Shown: positions 1 through 8,801, numbered from the stretch's first letter. The stretch: DNA of 64,000 bases from JBEDUK01 sp040414485 (GCA_040414485.1 JBEDUK010000009.1:1-64000); one strand, 5' to 3'. A program made the numbers and translations. Notes: generated from the sequence alone by a model not told the origin.

Positions 1-157
1 GGGCGTCGTGACCGCATCGCGCGACGGCCGCGCGGCGCGGGTCATGTTTCGTTCACGGCAGCGCGCCATCGCGCCGGGCCAGAGCGTGGTCCTGTACTCG
101 GGCGACGAGGTGTTGGGCGGCGGCACGATCACCGGCGCGTTCCGAACCGCCCACTGA
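1..157 (+). CDS. mnmA: tRNA-specific 2-thiouridylase MnmA, C-terminal end (partial)
   Basis: The window opens inside a gene read in frame 2, ending at TGA 155-157. The 51 visible residues include RAIAPGQSVVLYSGDEVLGG and GGTITGAF. This is the C-terminal beta-barrel signature of MnmA (QRAIAPGQ...GDEVLGGG.I), the enzyme that 2-thiolates U34 of Glu, Gln and Lys tRNAs using ATP and persulfide sulfur. The catalytic cysteines and PP-loop lie outside the window, so activity cannot be judged. The family call rests on this short tail alone but the match is characteristic. The next gene starts 44 nt downstream with its own promoter-like box, so it need not be cotranscribed. Confidence 0.82.
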   Translation, partial: GVVTASRDGRAARVMFRSRQRAIAPGQSVVLYSGDEVLGGGTITGAFRTAH

Positions 158-186
158 AACATCGCGTCCGGGACCCTCTCCCGGGA

Positions 187-192
187 TACCCT
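187..192 (+). promoter_or_regulatory. -10 box TACCCT for a leaderless start
   Basis: TACCCT fits TANNNT and ends 9 nt before the ATG at 202. No Shine-Dalgarno sequence precedes that ATG, so the mRNA is probably leaderless. No convincing -35 element is visible. Confidence 0.45.
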
Positions 193-201
193 GCCTCAGG
201 T

Positions 202-879
202 ATGGGGACGAGCACGCTCGACGTCGCGTTCGACGACCTGACGCTTCGCGTCACGGCGAAGGACGCCGACTACGAGGAGGTCCGCGCCGCGGGCATGGAC
301 TTCGTCGAACGCGTGCAGTCCTACGGCGCCCGACACGCGGGCTTCGAATCGTCGAAGCGCCCCATCGCCATGCCTGATGACGCACCTGAGGTGGTCCGGC
401 AGATGGCGGACGCGGCGGCGGTCGCGGGCGTCGGGCCCATGTACGCCTACCGCGGCGCGCTCATCGAGTTCGTCGGCCGCGCGCTGGTGGAGAAAGGTCG
501 GAAGGACGTGACGGTGTCCTGTCCGGGGATCTGGTTCGTGAAGGCGCGCAAGCGCGCCCGGCTCGCGGTCCGGTGGGGACGGGACGCCGATGCGCTCGCG
601 GTGGTGGTGCGCCCCGAACGCGGCTCGCACGGCGTGTACAGCTCGCTCGGGCGCGAGCTCGACCCGGCGCTGCCCGGCCACGACGACGGGGTGGTGGTGA
701 TGGCCGAATCGCCGACGCTCGCCGCCGCGTCGGCGACCGCCGCGAGAGCGATCCTGTCGCGGCGGCAGGCCCTTTCGGATCCGCTCGCCTACCTGCAGGG
801 GCTCCCGGGGCTGTTCGGCGCCATGGTGGTCCGGGGCGGCGAGATCGGGTTCGCCGGCGGCCTGGAACTGGTGCCCTAG
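202..879 (+). CDS. UPF0280 family protein
   Basis: A soluble 225-residue protein. Around residues 72-96 it carries AAVAGVGPMYAYRGALIEFV, resembling the conserved AGVGPMAAVAGAIAE segment of the UPF0280 family. That family is distantly related to ApbE-type FMN transferases and has no established function. There is no signal peptide or membrane segment. The ATG at 202 is supported by a TACCCT box 9 nt upstream. It lies between mnmA and ligA with 99 nt before ligA, which has its own -10-like box, so an operon is not certain. The substitution of MYAYR for the usual MAAVA makes this a divergent member. An unrelated hypothetical protein is the main alternative. Confidence 0.6.
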   Translation: MGTSTLDVAFDDLTLRVTAKDADYEEVRAAGMDFVERVQSYGARHAGFESSKRPIAMPDDAPEVVRQMADAAAVAGVGPMYAYRGALIEFVGRALVEKGRKDVTVSCPGIWFVKARKRARLAVRWGRDADALAVVVRPERGSHGVYSSLGRELDPALPGHDDGVVVMAESPTLAAASATAARAILSRRQALSDPLAYLQGLPGLFGAMVVRGGEIGFAGGLELVP

Positions 880-963
880 CCCGCACCGGCGTCTCCGGGC
901 CTCGTCCGTGGATCGGCGACGGCGAGGCACACCATCACGTCCCGCCGCGTCGGCACCGGCGTG

Positions 964-969
964 TAGCCT
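964..969 (+). promoter_or_regulatory. -10 box TAGCCT for ligA
   Basis: TAGCCT (TANNNT) ends 9 nt before the ligA ATG at 979, with no Shine-Dalgarno between. This pattern predicts a leaderless ligA transcript. Confidence 0.45.
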
Positions 970-978
970 TCGCCAGTC

Positions 979-3066
979 ATGCCGAAGCGCGCGACCTCTC
1001 AGAGCGCCCCCGCGGAGGCTCCGGCCGGCGAACGCCCGCCTGCGCGGGATGACGAACGCGCGCTGGCGTCCGCCCGGACCCGGGTGGAGGAGGTTCGGGA
1101 GCAGGTCAACCACCACTCGTACCGCTACCACGTGCTCGACGACCCCGAGGTCTCCGACTACGACTACGACGTGCTGGTCCGGGAGCTGAAGGAGCTCGAG
1201 AGCCGGTTTCCGGAGCTGATCACCCCAGACAGCCCCACGCAGCGGGTCGGCGGCGTGGCCTCCGACCTCTTCGCGCCGGTTCGGCACCGCGCGCCCATGC
1301 TGTCCCTGGACAATGCGTTCTCCCGCCAGGAGCTCGAGGCCTGGGCCGCGCGGGTCGATCGGGTGCTCGGCCCGGGCGTGGCCCGATTCGTCTGCGAGCT
1401 GAAGATCGACGGCCTGGCCGTGGTGGTGTCCTACCGCCAGGGCACGTACGAGACGGGCGCCACCAGGGGCGACGGCCGCACCGGAGAGGACGTCACGCCC
1501 AACATCCGAACGATCCGGCAGGTGCCGATCAGGCTCCGCGTCCCTGATCCGCCCGACGTGCTGGACGTCCGCGGCGAGGTCTACTTCCCGGTGAGCGGGT
1601 TCGAGAAGCTGAACGACCGTCTGGTCGACGCCGGCGCCAGGCCGTTCGCCAATCCCCGGAACGCGGCGGCGGGCTCGCTTCGGCAGAAGGATCCGGGCGT
1701 GACGGCGTCCCGGCCGCTGCGGCTGTGGTGTCACGGCGCCCTCTACGCGCTGGGCAAGCGGTTCGACTCGCACTGGCGGGCGCTCTCCTTCCTGCGCGAG
1801 GCCGGGCTTCCCGTGAACCCCGCGTCGGAACTGCGTGCGTCGCTGGAGGAGGTCTGGGACTTCTGCGAACGGTGGACCCGGGACCGCCACACGATCGACT
1901 TCGAGATCGACGGCGTGGTGGTCAAGGTCGACTCGATCGCCCAGCAGGAGGAGCTGGGCGCGACGTCGAACGCGCCGCGATGGGCGATCGCGTACAAGTT
2001 CCCGCCCGAGGAGCGGACCACGGTGCTGCACGAGATCGCGGTGAACACCGGACGGACGGGGATCGTGACGCCGTTCGCCATCCTCGAACCGATCTTCGTC
2101 GGCGGCGTAACGGTCGGTCGGGCGACGCTGCACAACGAGGACGAGGTGCGCCGGAAGGACGTCCGCGAGGGCGACACCGTGATCGTCCGGAGGGCGGGCG
2201 ACGTCATCCCCGAGATCGTCGGGCCGGTCGAGGCCATGCGGCCGAAGCGCTCGAAGCCCTGGGCCTTCCCCGCGAAGTGCCCGTCGTGCGGGACGCCGTT
2301 GGTTCGCGCCGAAGGCGAGGCCTACCGCCGCTGCCCGAACCGCCGCGGGTGCCCTGCGCAGTCGCTGGAGTGGCTGGCGCACTTCGCCTCGCGCGGCGCC
2401 ATGGACATCGAGCATCTGGGCTACAAGACGATCATGGCGCTGATCGACAAGGGCTGGGTGCAGGACCTGGCGGACATCTACGCGCTCACGCCCGATCAGC
2501 TGGGGGAGCTCCCGGGCTTCAAGGACCGGTCGATCTCGAACCTCATCGGTGCGATCGAGGGGTCGAAGGACCGTCCGCTGTGGCGTCTGCTCACGGCGCT
2601 GAACATCCGCCACGTTGGCGTCACGGTGGCGCAGACGCTGGCGCGGGCGTTCCCATCCGTCGACGACCTGCGCGCCGCCACGCCCGACGCCCTTGCTGCC
2701 GCGGATGGGGTCGGGCCTGAGATCGCGCAGAGCGTCTGGGAATGGTTCCAGGACGACGGCAACTGGGCGCTGGTCGAACGCCTGCGCGCGGCCGGTGTGC
2801 GCGTCCGGGACGAGGTGGTCGAAGCGCCTCCGGAAGGCCCGCTGACCGGCTCGACGATCGTGATCACCGGGAGCCTCGAGTCCATGAGCCGGGGGGAGGC
2901 GGAGGAAGCCGCGAAGGCCGCCGGCGCGAAGATCGCGTCGAGCGTGTCGAAGAGGACCTCGTTCGTCGTGGTGGGGGAGAGCCCGGGTTCGAAGCACGCC
3001 CGCGCGCTCGAGCTGGGCGTCGAGGTGATCGACGAGGACGAGTTCCTGGGGCGATTGAAAGGCTGA
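979..3066 (+). CDS. ligA: NAD-dependent DNA ligase LigA
   Basis: A 695-residue enzyme that seals nicks in replication and repair using NAD+. Domains in order: Ia (Y-HVLDDPEVSDYDYD, about residues 45-65), adenylation domain with KIDG and adenylated Lys142, OB fold, a Cys4 zinc finger (Cys434, Cys437, Cys452, Cys458), helix-hairpin-helix region (about 490-600) and a C-terminal BRCT domain (about 615-690, GSTIVITGSLE). Length matches full-size bacterial LigA (about 670-700). The first 25 residues are a poorly conserved extension; the ATG at 979 is favoured by a TANNNT box 9 nt upstream. It is followed after only 4 nt by an acyl-CoA synthetase-like gene, so the two are probably cotranscribed. Confidence 0.96.
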   Translation: MPKRATSQSAPAEAPAGERPPARDDERALASARTRVEEVREQVNHHSYRYHVLDDPEVSDYDYDVLVRELKELESRFPELITPDSPTQRVGGVASDLFAPVRHRAPMLSLDNAFSRQELEAWAARVDRVLGPGVARFVCELKIDGLAVVVSYRQGTYETGATRGDGRTGEDVTPNIRTIRQVPIRLRVPDPPDVLDVRGEVYFPVSGFEKLNDRLVDAGARPFANPRNAAAGSLRQKDPGVTASRPLRLWCHGALYALGKRFDSHWRALSFLREAGLPVNPASELRASLEEVWDFCERWTRDRHTIDFEIDGVVVKVDSIAQQEELGATSNAPRWAIAYKFPPEERTTVLHEIAVNTGRTGIVTPFAILEPIFVGGVTVGRATLHNEDEVRRKDVREGDTVIVRRAGDVIPEIVGPVEAMRPKRSKPWAFPAKCPSCGTPLVRAEGEAYRRCPNRRGCPAQSLEWLAHFASRGAMDIEHLGYKTIMALIDKGWVQDLADIYALTPDQLGELPGFKDRSISNLIGAIEGSKDRPLWRLLTALNIRHVGVTVAQTLARAFPSVDDLRAATPDALAAADGVGPEIAQSVWEWFQDDGNWALVERLRAAGVRVRDEVVEAPPEGPLTGSTIVITGSLESMSRGEAEEAAKAAGAKIASSVSKRTSFVVVGESPGSKHARALELGVEVIDEDEFLGRLKG

Positions 3067-3070
3067 GGCG

Positions 3071-4600
3071 GTGGGGGGCGCGGGGGATTCGGGGGGAGGG
3101 AACGCCGGCGTCGGCCCGTGGATCGAACGCCGAGCTCGATCCGGTCCTGATCGAATCGCGCTGATCTTCGGCGAGCATTCGATCACGTATGGAGAGCTCG
3201 CGGTCCGCATCCGGCGGCTGGCGAACGCGCTCCGTCACCTGGGGGTCGCTCGCGGCGATCGCGTCGCCTGGATCGGATCGAACCATCCGGCGTTCCTGGA
3301 GAGCCTCTTCGCGACCGGCCTGCTCGGGGCGGTTCTGGCCCCCGTGAACCACCGGTTCGATCCGTCCGCAATGGCAGCGGTGCTGCGGGACACCGAACCG
3401 GTCGCGCTGATCGAGCACGGGACCGATCCGGCGCCCGCGCCGCCATCGGTCAGGTGCCGGATCCGCGTCGGCGCCGACGACGGCGATGCGCTCGCGTTCG
3501 ACGAGCTCCTGGCGGGCGCGTCGGACGAGGCGGTCGAGGAGTCCGTGGGGCTCGAGGACATCTGCCTGCTACCGCACACCTCCGGCACGAGCGGCGGCCC
3601 GAAGTGCGTGATGCTGACCCACGGCAACATGACGTGGAACGTCGTCAACCTGCTCTCCGCGGCGGACTTCAGGCGAGACGACGTGACCATCGCCATCGCG
3701 CCCTTCTTCCGCACGGGAGGGATCGGGGTCAACGTGCTCCCGGTGCTGTTCATGGGCGGAACCGTGGTGGTGCCCACCGACGGCAGCCCCGACGAGATCC
3801 TCGGGCTGATCGAGCGGCATCGCGTCACCATCGGGTTCGGCAATCCGGATCTGCTCGACGCGCTGACCCGCTCGGAGCGGTGGCCGGAGGCGGACCTTTC
3901 GAGCGTTCGATCCGTGATCACAGGAGGCGCGCCGGTGCCCGAACGGCTCATCCGCACGTACCTGGACCGCGGCGTCGCGCTGCTCCAGGGCTACGGGCTG
4001 ACCGAAGCCGCGCCATTCGCGCTTCTGCTCGATCCGGAGCACGCACTGTCGAAGGTCGGCTCGGCCGGTCGCCCGGCGCTCCTGATCGACATCCGGATCG
4101 AGGGAGCGGACGGCGCGAACGCCGCGGCCGGCGAGACGGGCGAGTTGGTGCTCCGGGGGCCGAACGTCATGACGGGTTACTGGAGAAGGCAGGAGGCGAA
4201 CGCCGGCACCCTGACGGCCGATGGCTGGCTCCGAACCGGTGACGCCGCCCGTATGGACCAGGAGGGGTTCCTCTGGATCGTCGACCGGCAGAAGGACGCC
4301 TTCGTCGTCGACGGGCAGCGCGTGTATCCGGGCGACATCGAACGGGTGCTCGCGCGACATCCCGGCGTGAACGATGTGGGCGTCGTCGGAGTTGCCGATC
4401 CCGTCCGCGGCGCGGTCGCCGCCGCGTTCGTCGTGCCGGTGGACGGCGTCGCGACGCCGGCCGGCGACCTCATCAAGTTCTGCCGGCAGCACCTGGCGCC
4501 GCACAAGGTTCCGGGGTCGGTCACGTTCGTCGATGCGCTGCCGCGGAACTCGGTCGGAAAGTTGATCCGAAGCGCGCTCCGCGAGCTCGCGGACGGCTGA
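3071..4600 (+). CDS. AMP-forming acyl-CoA synthetase / acid-CoA ligase
   Basis: A 509-residue member of the ANL adenylating superfamily, which activates a carboxylic acid with ATP and transfers it to CoA. Visible motifs are the P-loop HTSGTSGGPKCVMLTH (about residue 167), the A5-type QGYGLTEAAP, the hinge region GWLRTGDAARMDQEGFLWIVDRQKD split across the A7/A8 motifs, and the catalytic Lys in PRNSVGKLIR near the C-terminus. There is no carrier domain, so it is a stand-alone ligase like FadD-type or OSB-CoA ligases; the acid cannot be read from sequence. The start is GTG at 3071, 4 nt after ligA. The nearest purine-rich site is AAAGGCTGAGG inside the end of ligA, which favours translational coupling. 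Confidence 0.85.
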   Translation: MGGAGDSGGGNAGVGPWIERRARSGPDRIALIFGEHSITYGELAVRIRRLANALRHLGVARGDRVAWIGSNHPAFLESLFATGLLGAVLAPVNHRFDPSAMAAVLRDTEPVALIEHGTDPAPAPPSVRCRIRVGADDGDALAFDELLAGASDEAVEESVGLEDICLLPHTSGTSGGPKCVMLTHGNMTWNVVNLLSAADFRRDDVTIAIAPFFRTGGIGVNVLPVLFMGGTVVVPTDGSPDEILGLIERHRVTIGFGNPDLLDALTRSERWPEADLSSVRSVITGGAPVPERLIRTYLDRGVALLQGYGLTEAAPFALLLDPEHALSKVGSAGRPALLIDIRIEGADGANAAAGETGELVLRGPNVMTGYWRRQEANAGTLTADGWLRTGDAARMDQEGFLWIVDRQKDAFVVDGQRVYPGDIERVLARHPGVNDVGVVGVADPVRGAVAAAFVVPVDGVATPAGDLIKFCRQHLAPHKVPGSVTFVDALPRNSVGKLIRSALRELADG

Positions 4601-4889
4601 AAGCGGCGAAAACGCCTCATCGCGGTCAACCCGCACCCCTTCATACCGGCGTGTCGATGCAGCGCGGACACGCCACCGACGTGCGCTGTCGGGCGTTTGA
4701 GGGACGCTGTGACCGGGTACGACCGGCCAACCTTCGACCTCAACACGAGACCGACCGGGCTCGTCCCTACCGCGCTGAGTCTCGACGAAACGTGCGCGGA
4801 CGCGATTCCGCGGTTTGACATCCGAACAGGCGGCTCGGAATACTTCGGAGACCTACCTTCTCTTCCCCATACTCGCGAGGCCCTGACCC
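4601..4889. promoter_or_regulatory. Intergenic region with candidate promoter
   Basis: This 289-nt gap has no convincing gene. It contains TTGACA at 4815-4820, a perfect -35 hexamer, followed after 19 nt by ATACTT (4840-4845), giving a weak promoter with a long spacer. A separate TACCTT at 4854-4859 could be an alternative -10 box. Either would drive the HTH protein gene that follows. Confidence 0.35.
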
Positions 4890-6251
4890 TTGACCTTACG
4901 TTCCGACATCTCCGTGGGAGACGTGCTCCGGCGGGCTCGGCAGCGCCGGGAGGAGAGCCTTGCGTCCGCGTCGCGGGCGACGCGCATTGCCGCCAGGTAC
5001 CTCGAAGCACTGGAGATGGACGCCCCGATCGAGGCCTACCCGGGCTCCGTCTACGCCCGGATGTTCCTGCGCACGTACGCGAACCATCTCGGCCTGGACG
5101 ACGCGGAGATGATCGAGGCGTTCGACGAGCGCTACGACGTGGTGGTCGAACTGACCCGGGACGACATGCCACGACGCTTCTCCGTCGCAGGGACCGAGGC
5201 GCGGCGCCCGTCGATGCTCTCGCGGATGCTTCGGCGCTCCGACGGCGCGGTCAGCCCGTCGCGGGCGGTTTCGTTCGTTCCGGACCGGCGGCGGAGGCGG
5301 AAGGACGGCCGCGGGTCGCCGATGATGTTCGGGGCGCTCGTGATGGCGCTGGTCGTTGCGGCGGGCGGAGTGGTCCTCATCCGGCAACACATCGCGGCGC
5401 CCTCCCCGGCGTTCGCGGCCGGCGACGGACGGACGTCCACCGTCGTGAAGCCGCCGCCCAAGCAGCTTCCCGGAGGCGGCCGGACCATCTTCCCGAAGTA
5501 CCGGATCGTCGCCTACTACGGCACGCCGGGCACGACGGCGCTCGGGATCCTGGGCGAAGGCGCGGAGAAGGCCGGGCAGGATCTGCTCAGCCAGGCCGCG
5601 CCGTACATGGGGAAGGGGGACGGGCGGCCGGTGCTGCCGGCGTTCGAGCTCATCGCGACCATCGCGTCGCGGGCGCCGCAGGCCGACGGCACCTACCGCC
5701 GTAGGATCCCCCGCTCCCAGCTGCAGCCGTATATCGACGAGGCGCGGAGGATCCACGCGTACACGATCCTCGACGTCCAGCCGGGGCGGGCAGACTTCAT
5801 GCCGGAGGTCGAGGTCTACCATTCGCTCCTCACCGCGCCCGACGTCGGGCTGGCGCTGGACCCCGAATGGCACGTCGCGCCGGACCAGATCCCCGGCGTC
5901 GGGAACTACCTGGGAACCGTGGACGCCTCGACGATCAATCGGGTGGTCGCGTACCTGACGGACATCGTCAAGCGCTACAACCTTCCGCAGAAGCTGCTCG
6001 TCATCCACCAGTTCACGAGAGGGATGGTGATCGACCGGAGCCTGGTCCGGCCCACGCCGCAGGTCGCGGTCGTGTTCGACCTCGACGGGTTCGGCGACCC
6101 CGCCGCGAAGGTCCAGAAGTACACGTCGTTCTCCGACGACCCGCGCTTCCACTACGGGTTCAAGCTGTTCTACAACCAGGACTACCGGCTGCTGTCCCCG
6201 CTGGTGGTCCTCGGCCTGGCGCCGACGCCGGACCTGATCGTCTACCAGTAG
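4890..6251 (+). CDS. RodZ-like HTH membrane protein with large extracellular domain
   Basis: A 453-residue protein. Residues about 9-75 form a RodZ-type helix-turn-helix (HTH_25) domain (VGDVLRRARQRREESL... YPGSVYARMFLRTYA). A single membrane span sits at about 145-170 (MMFGALVMALVVAAGGVVLI). A conserved extracellular domain of about 280 residues follows, with motifs DVGLALDPEWH, PGVGNYLGTVDA, LPQKLLVIHQF and VVFDLDGFGD. Those motifs resemble secreted or lipoprotein-like proteins of unknown function in actinobacteria; I recognise the pattern but not a function. TTG at 4890 is chosen because GAGG lies 9 nt upstream and a stop precedes; GTG at 4914 is the alternative. It overlaps the convergent glycosyltransferase gene by 10 nt. 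Confidence 0.65.
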   Translation: MTLRSDISVGDVLRRARQRREESLASASRATRIAARYLEALEMDAPIEAYPGSVYARMFLRTYANHLGLDDAEMIEAFDERYDVVVELTRDDMPRRFSVAGTEARRPSMLSRMLRRSDGAVSPSRAVSFVPDRRRRRKDGRGSPMMFGALVMALVVAAGGVVLIRQHIAAPSPAFAAGDGRTSTVVKPPPKQLPGGGRTIFPKYRIVAYYGTPGTTALGILGEGAEKAGQDLLSQAAPYMGKGDGRPVLPAFELIATIASRAPQADGTYRRRIPRSQLQPYIDEARRIHAYTILDVQPGRADFMPEVEVYHSLLTAPDVGLALDPEWHVAPDQIPGVGNYLGTVDASTINRVVAYLTDIVKRYNLPQKLLVIHQFTRGMVIDRSLVRPTPQVAVVFDLDGFGDPAAKVQKYTSFSDDPRFHYGFKLFYNQDYRLLSPLVVLGLAPTPDLIVYQ

Positions 6252-7495
6252 GCGCGGGCGGACGCCGTCCGCACCGACCCACCGCCGCCGCTCGCGACGG
6301 CGGTCGCGGCTTCCAGGTAGAGCTCGGCGCAGCGCGCCGGTGACAGGACGGTCGCGGCGTACTGGCGGGCTCGAGCCTCCATGCCGAGTCGGAACGCCTC
6401 GTCCTCCGCGAGCCGCGTCAGGTGCTCGCCGATCTGGCGGCCCTGATCGCTGTCGATCTCCACCTTCAACGCGACGTCGTTCGGCACCTCGGCGAACGAG
6501 CCGAGGTCGTTGACGATGGCGGCGCGCCCTTCGGCGAGCGCCCTGGCGAACGTCCCAGAGGACTCGCCGGCGCTGGGGTACCGAAGGTTCACCGTCGCGT
6601 CCACCGCGCGCAGGTACAGGTAGAAGCGCTCAAGATCGACGTATCCCGCCTTCAGCACGCGCCCGTCCAGGGCGTGCCTGCGGATGAGCCGGTCGATGCC
6701 GCCTCCCGTGTGGTCCGCGCCGGCGAGGATCAGTCGCGCGTCCGGGTGCGCCCGGGCCAGGATCTCGAACCCGCCGATCACCGCCGCCGGCTGCTTCGGC
6801 CGGGTGAGGAAACCGAAGTGACCCACCAGGAACGCGTCCTGTGGAAGGCCGAGCCGGTCGCGCGCGGCCGGCCGGTCGATGCCGTCCAGGGAACTGGGTG
6901 CGTGGCCGGCGTGATGCGGGACGACCCACACCGGCATGCCGGGCGGCGCGAGCGCACGGATGCGTTCGGCGCTGTCCTCGCTGTGCACGACCACGCCGCG
7001 CGAGGCCTCGACGAGGTGCCGGTTGAGCGGGAAGACGAACTTCTCGTAGTCGGTGGCGACCCGACGGGCGCGTAGCGCGGTCAGCCGCTCGCCTGCCTCG
7101 CCGTACTCGTCGCGCATGAGCGCCGTGTACCGCGTGCGCTGGCGGCCCGCCTCCATCATCAGATGCGCGATCAGGTGGTGCATCACGAAGTCGTGCAGCA
7201 CGACGATCCCCGGACGCGCCAGCGCGGCTTCGTAGACGAACTCGTGGAATGGGTTGTTGCCCAGGTGGTAGATCACCGCGTCGTATGCGGCGTCGAACGT
7301 CCTGGCGTCGGGGCCCGCCGGTGGCGGGTCGACCCGACGGACGCCCGGCGGCGCGACCGTGCGCTTCGGCCATCGCCCGCGGGGCGCCACGGCGTCGACC
7401 GCGGCGCGGGCGGCCACGTACGGAAGCAGCTCGAGCGAGTAATCGGCGATGCCAGACGCCATCGGGGGCAACGGCGTGTACCAGGCCAGGCGCAC
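6242..7495 (-). CDS. Family 4-type glycosyltransferase
   Basis: A 417-residue GT-B glycosyltransferase. The N-terminus reads MRLAWYTPLPPMASGIADYS, the Gly-rich entry typical of retaining GT4 enzymes. The C-terminal half has GHFGFLTRPKQPAAVI and LILAGADH, with an acidic-Gly switch region (YPSAGESSGTFARALAEG) that binds the nucleotide-sugar donor. No membrane span is visible, so it acts at the cytoplasmic face. It follows the coiled-coil protein gene by 9 nt on the minus strand and its stop overlaps the convergent HTH gene by 10 nt. With the neighbouring exporter genes it probably helps build a surface polysaccharide; donor and acceptor are unknown. Confidence 0.8.
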   Translation of the reverse strand: MRLAWYTPLPPMASGIADYSLELLPYVAARAAVDAVAPRGRWPKRTVAPPGVRRVDPPPAGPDARTFDAAYDAVIYHLGNNPFHEFVYEAALARPGIVVLHDFVMHHLIAHLMMEAGRQRTRYTALMRDEYGEAGERLTALRARRVATDYEKFVFPLNRHLVEASRGVVVHSEDSAERIRALAPPGMPVWVVPHHAGHAPSSLDGIDRPAARDRLGLPQDAFLVGHFGFLTRPKQPAAVIGGFEILARAHPDARLILAGADHTGGGIDRLIRRHALDGRVLKAGYVDLERFYLYLRAVDATVNLRYPSAGESSGTFARALAEGRAAIVNDLGSFAEVPNDVALKVEIDSDQGRQIGEHLTRLAEDEAFRLGMEARARQYAATVLSPARCAELYLEAATAVASGGGGSVRTASARAYW

Positions 7496-7504
7496 CGGAG
7501 CCCT

Positions 7505-8026
7505 CTACTCGGGGGAGCCGGCGGCCGCCGGCACCGTCGGCACGGCCGCCGCCTGCGCTGCCTCCTCCGCGGCCGCCGTCTCGGGATGAGCCGACCCCGC
7601 CGGTGGTGGCATCACACCGGGCTCATGCGCGTCGCGGAGGGCTCGAAGCTCGGACCCCAGGCCTTCGATCTCCGCCCTCAGCGCTTCGACCTCGTCACGA
7701 AGCTCCCGGATCGACCGTCCGTGCCGAGCCGAGACGCCCTCGATCTTCCGGTCGAGGCCCTGGAGGATCAGTTCGGTGCGCTCGAGGATGTCCTTCACGA
7801 TGCGGTCGGTGAATCCGGCGCGGCTCGCCGCGACCCGGCCCTCGAGGTCCTCCAGTTCCAGGCGCACCTCGCGGTCGTAGACCTGGTACGCCAACGCGTG
7901 CGCGTACCGCCGGTAGGCGCGCTTGCGCCGGTACCACTCGATGAAGTGGTCCGGCAGGACCGCTTTGGCGACGTTCAGGAGCCACTGACGCACGCGCACA
8001 GCGTACCCAACGACATGCTCCGCCAT
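7505..8026 (-). CDS. Coiled-coil protein of surface-polysaccharide locus
   Basis: A 173-residue protein not assigned to a known function. The N-terminal part is basic and aromatic (PDHFIEWYRRKRAYRRYAHA), followed by a heptad-rich coiled coil of about 70 residues (LRDEVEALRAEIEGLGSELR) and an Ala/Pro-rich tail. No signal peptide is visible. ATG at 8026 (MAEHVV) is preferred over starts further upstream because those would run antisense through the divergent acetyltransferase gene. It is the first gene of a two-gene minus-strand unit with the GT4 enzyme. The basic amphipathic N-terminus suggests membrane-surface association or a scaffold for the glycosyltransferase; this is inference. Confidence 0.6.
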   Translation of the reverse strand: MAEHVVGYAVRVRQWLLNVAKAVLPDHFIEWYRRKRAYRRYAHALAYQVYDREVRLELEDLEGRVAASRAGFTDRIVKDILERTELILQGLDRKIEGVSARHGRSIRELRDEVEALRAEIEGLGSELRALRDAHEPGVMPPPAGSAHPETAAAEEAAQAAAVPTVPAAAGSPE

Positions 8027-8075
8027 CGTCAGCCGCGGTTGTGAAGACCGGTCGAACCGGGTAGACGTGTGCGTC

Positions 8076-8798
8076 ATGATGGCCGACGAACCGGTAGCGG
8101 GCGTCAGTGCCCCGAAGGAGGTCAACCCCGTCACCTATCCGTCGGGCCTCCGCGGCGACCTCGCGCGGCTGTTCTCCGCGAAGGGCACCATCCAGGGACG
8201 GCCCTCGATCGCCTTCGCCGTGGAGCGCGCGGTCACGCGGCCGGGCCCGTTGGCCCTGCTGCTGTACCGGGCCTCGCACCGGCTCTGGGCCGCGGGCCGA
8301 ACGGTCCCTGCGGAGGTCCTGTGGCGCGTGAACCTGTTCCTGACGGGCGCCGACATCCACCCCGGCGCCGAGATCGGGGGCGGACTTCGGATCACCCACA
8401 CGTCGGGGATCGTGATCGGGCAGGGCGCCAGGGTCGGTTCGAACGTCACGATCCTGCACGGCGTCACGCTCGGCGGCAGCGCGAAGGGGTGGTTCGACGG
8501 CGTCTTCGAGGACGGATACCCGGAGATCGGCGACGGCACCGAGATCATGGCCGGGGCGAAGGTGCTGGGTCCGATCCACGTGGGTAGGGGATGTTTCGTG
8601 GGCGCGAACGCGGTGCTGGCCCGTGATCTCCCCGACGGCGAGGCGTACACGCCGGGTCGGGAGCTCACGGACCTGCGGGCCCGCGTCGCCGCGCTGGAGC
8701 AGCGGCTGGCTGCGCTGGAGCCCGACGGGCGGTCGGATCCCAACGGCGCCGGTGAAGAACCTGCGGCGCCTTCGGTCCCCGACGCCACCCGCGGGTAG
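8076..8798 (+). CDS. Left-handed beta-helix O-acetyltransferase (serine acetyltransferase-like)
   Basis: A 240-residue acyltransferase. The core (about residues 85-185) is a hexapeptide left-handed beta-helix with GADIHPGAEIGGGLRITHTS, GIVIGQGARVGSNVTILHGV and IMAGAKVLGPIHVG. The catalytic His occurs in the HTSGIVIG region as in CysE-type enzymes that use acetyl-CoA. A short C-terminal coiled coil (LRARVAALEQRLAALE) follows. Its place beside glycosyltransferases and an exporter favours acetylation of a glycan or sugar intermediate over cysteine synthesis, but a CysE role cannot be excluded. Start is ATG 8076 (or 8079); a weak TAGACG box lies 8 nt upstream. It is divergent from the coiled-coil gene with a 49-nt gap. 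Confidence 0.78.
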   Translation: MMADEPVAGVSAPKEVNPVTYPSGLRGDLARLFSAKGTIQGRPSIAFAVERAVTRPGPLALLLYRASHRLWAAGRTVPAEVLWRVNLFLTGADIHPGAEIGGGLRITHTSGIVIGQGARVGSNVTILHGVTLGGSAKGWFDGVFEDGYPEIGDGTEIMAGAKVLGPIHVGRGCFVGANAVLARDLPDGEAYTPGRELTDLRARVAALEQRLAALEPDGRSDPNGAGEEPAAPSVPDATRG

Positions 8799-8801
8799 AC
8801 T
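8796..8801 (+). promoter_or_regulatory. -10 box TAGACT before the ABC exporter operon
   Basis: TAGACT overlaps the stop codon of the acetyltransferase gene. It would give a leader of about 60 nt carrying AAGGAG (8850-8855) ahead of the GTG at 8872. Confidence 0.35.

Noticed and set aside
196..3210. Long minus-strand ORF (about 1000 codons) antisense to ligA, and similar long antisense ORFs over secA, kdpB/kdpA and the 14.5-16.6 kb gene
   Set aside because: Each is a shadow frame of a well-recognised gene in GC-rich DNA. The translations are Arg/Gly/Pro/Asp-rich with no recognisable domain.
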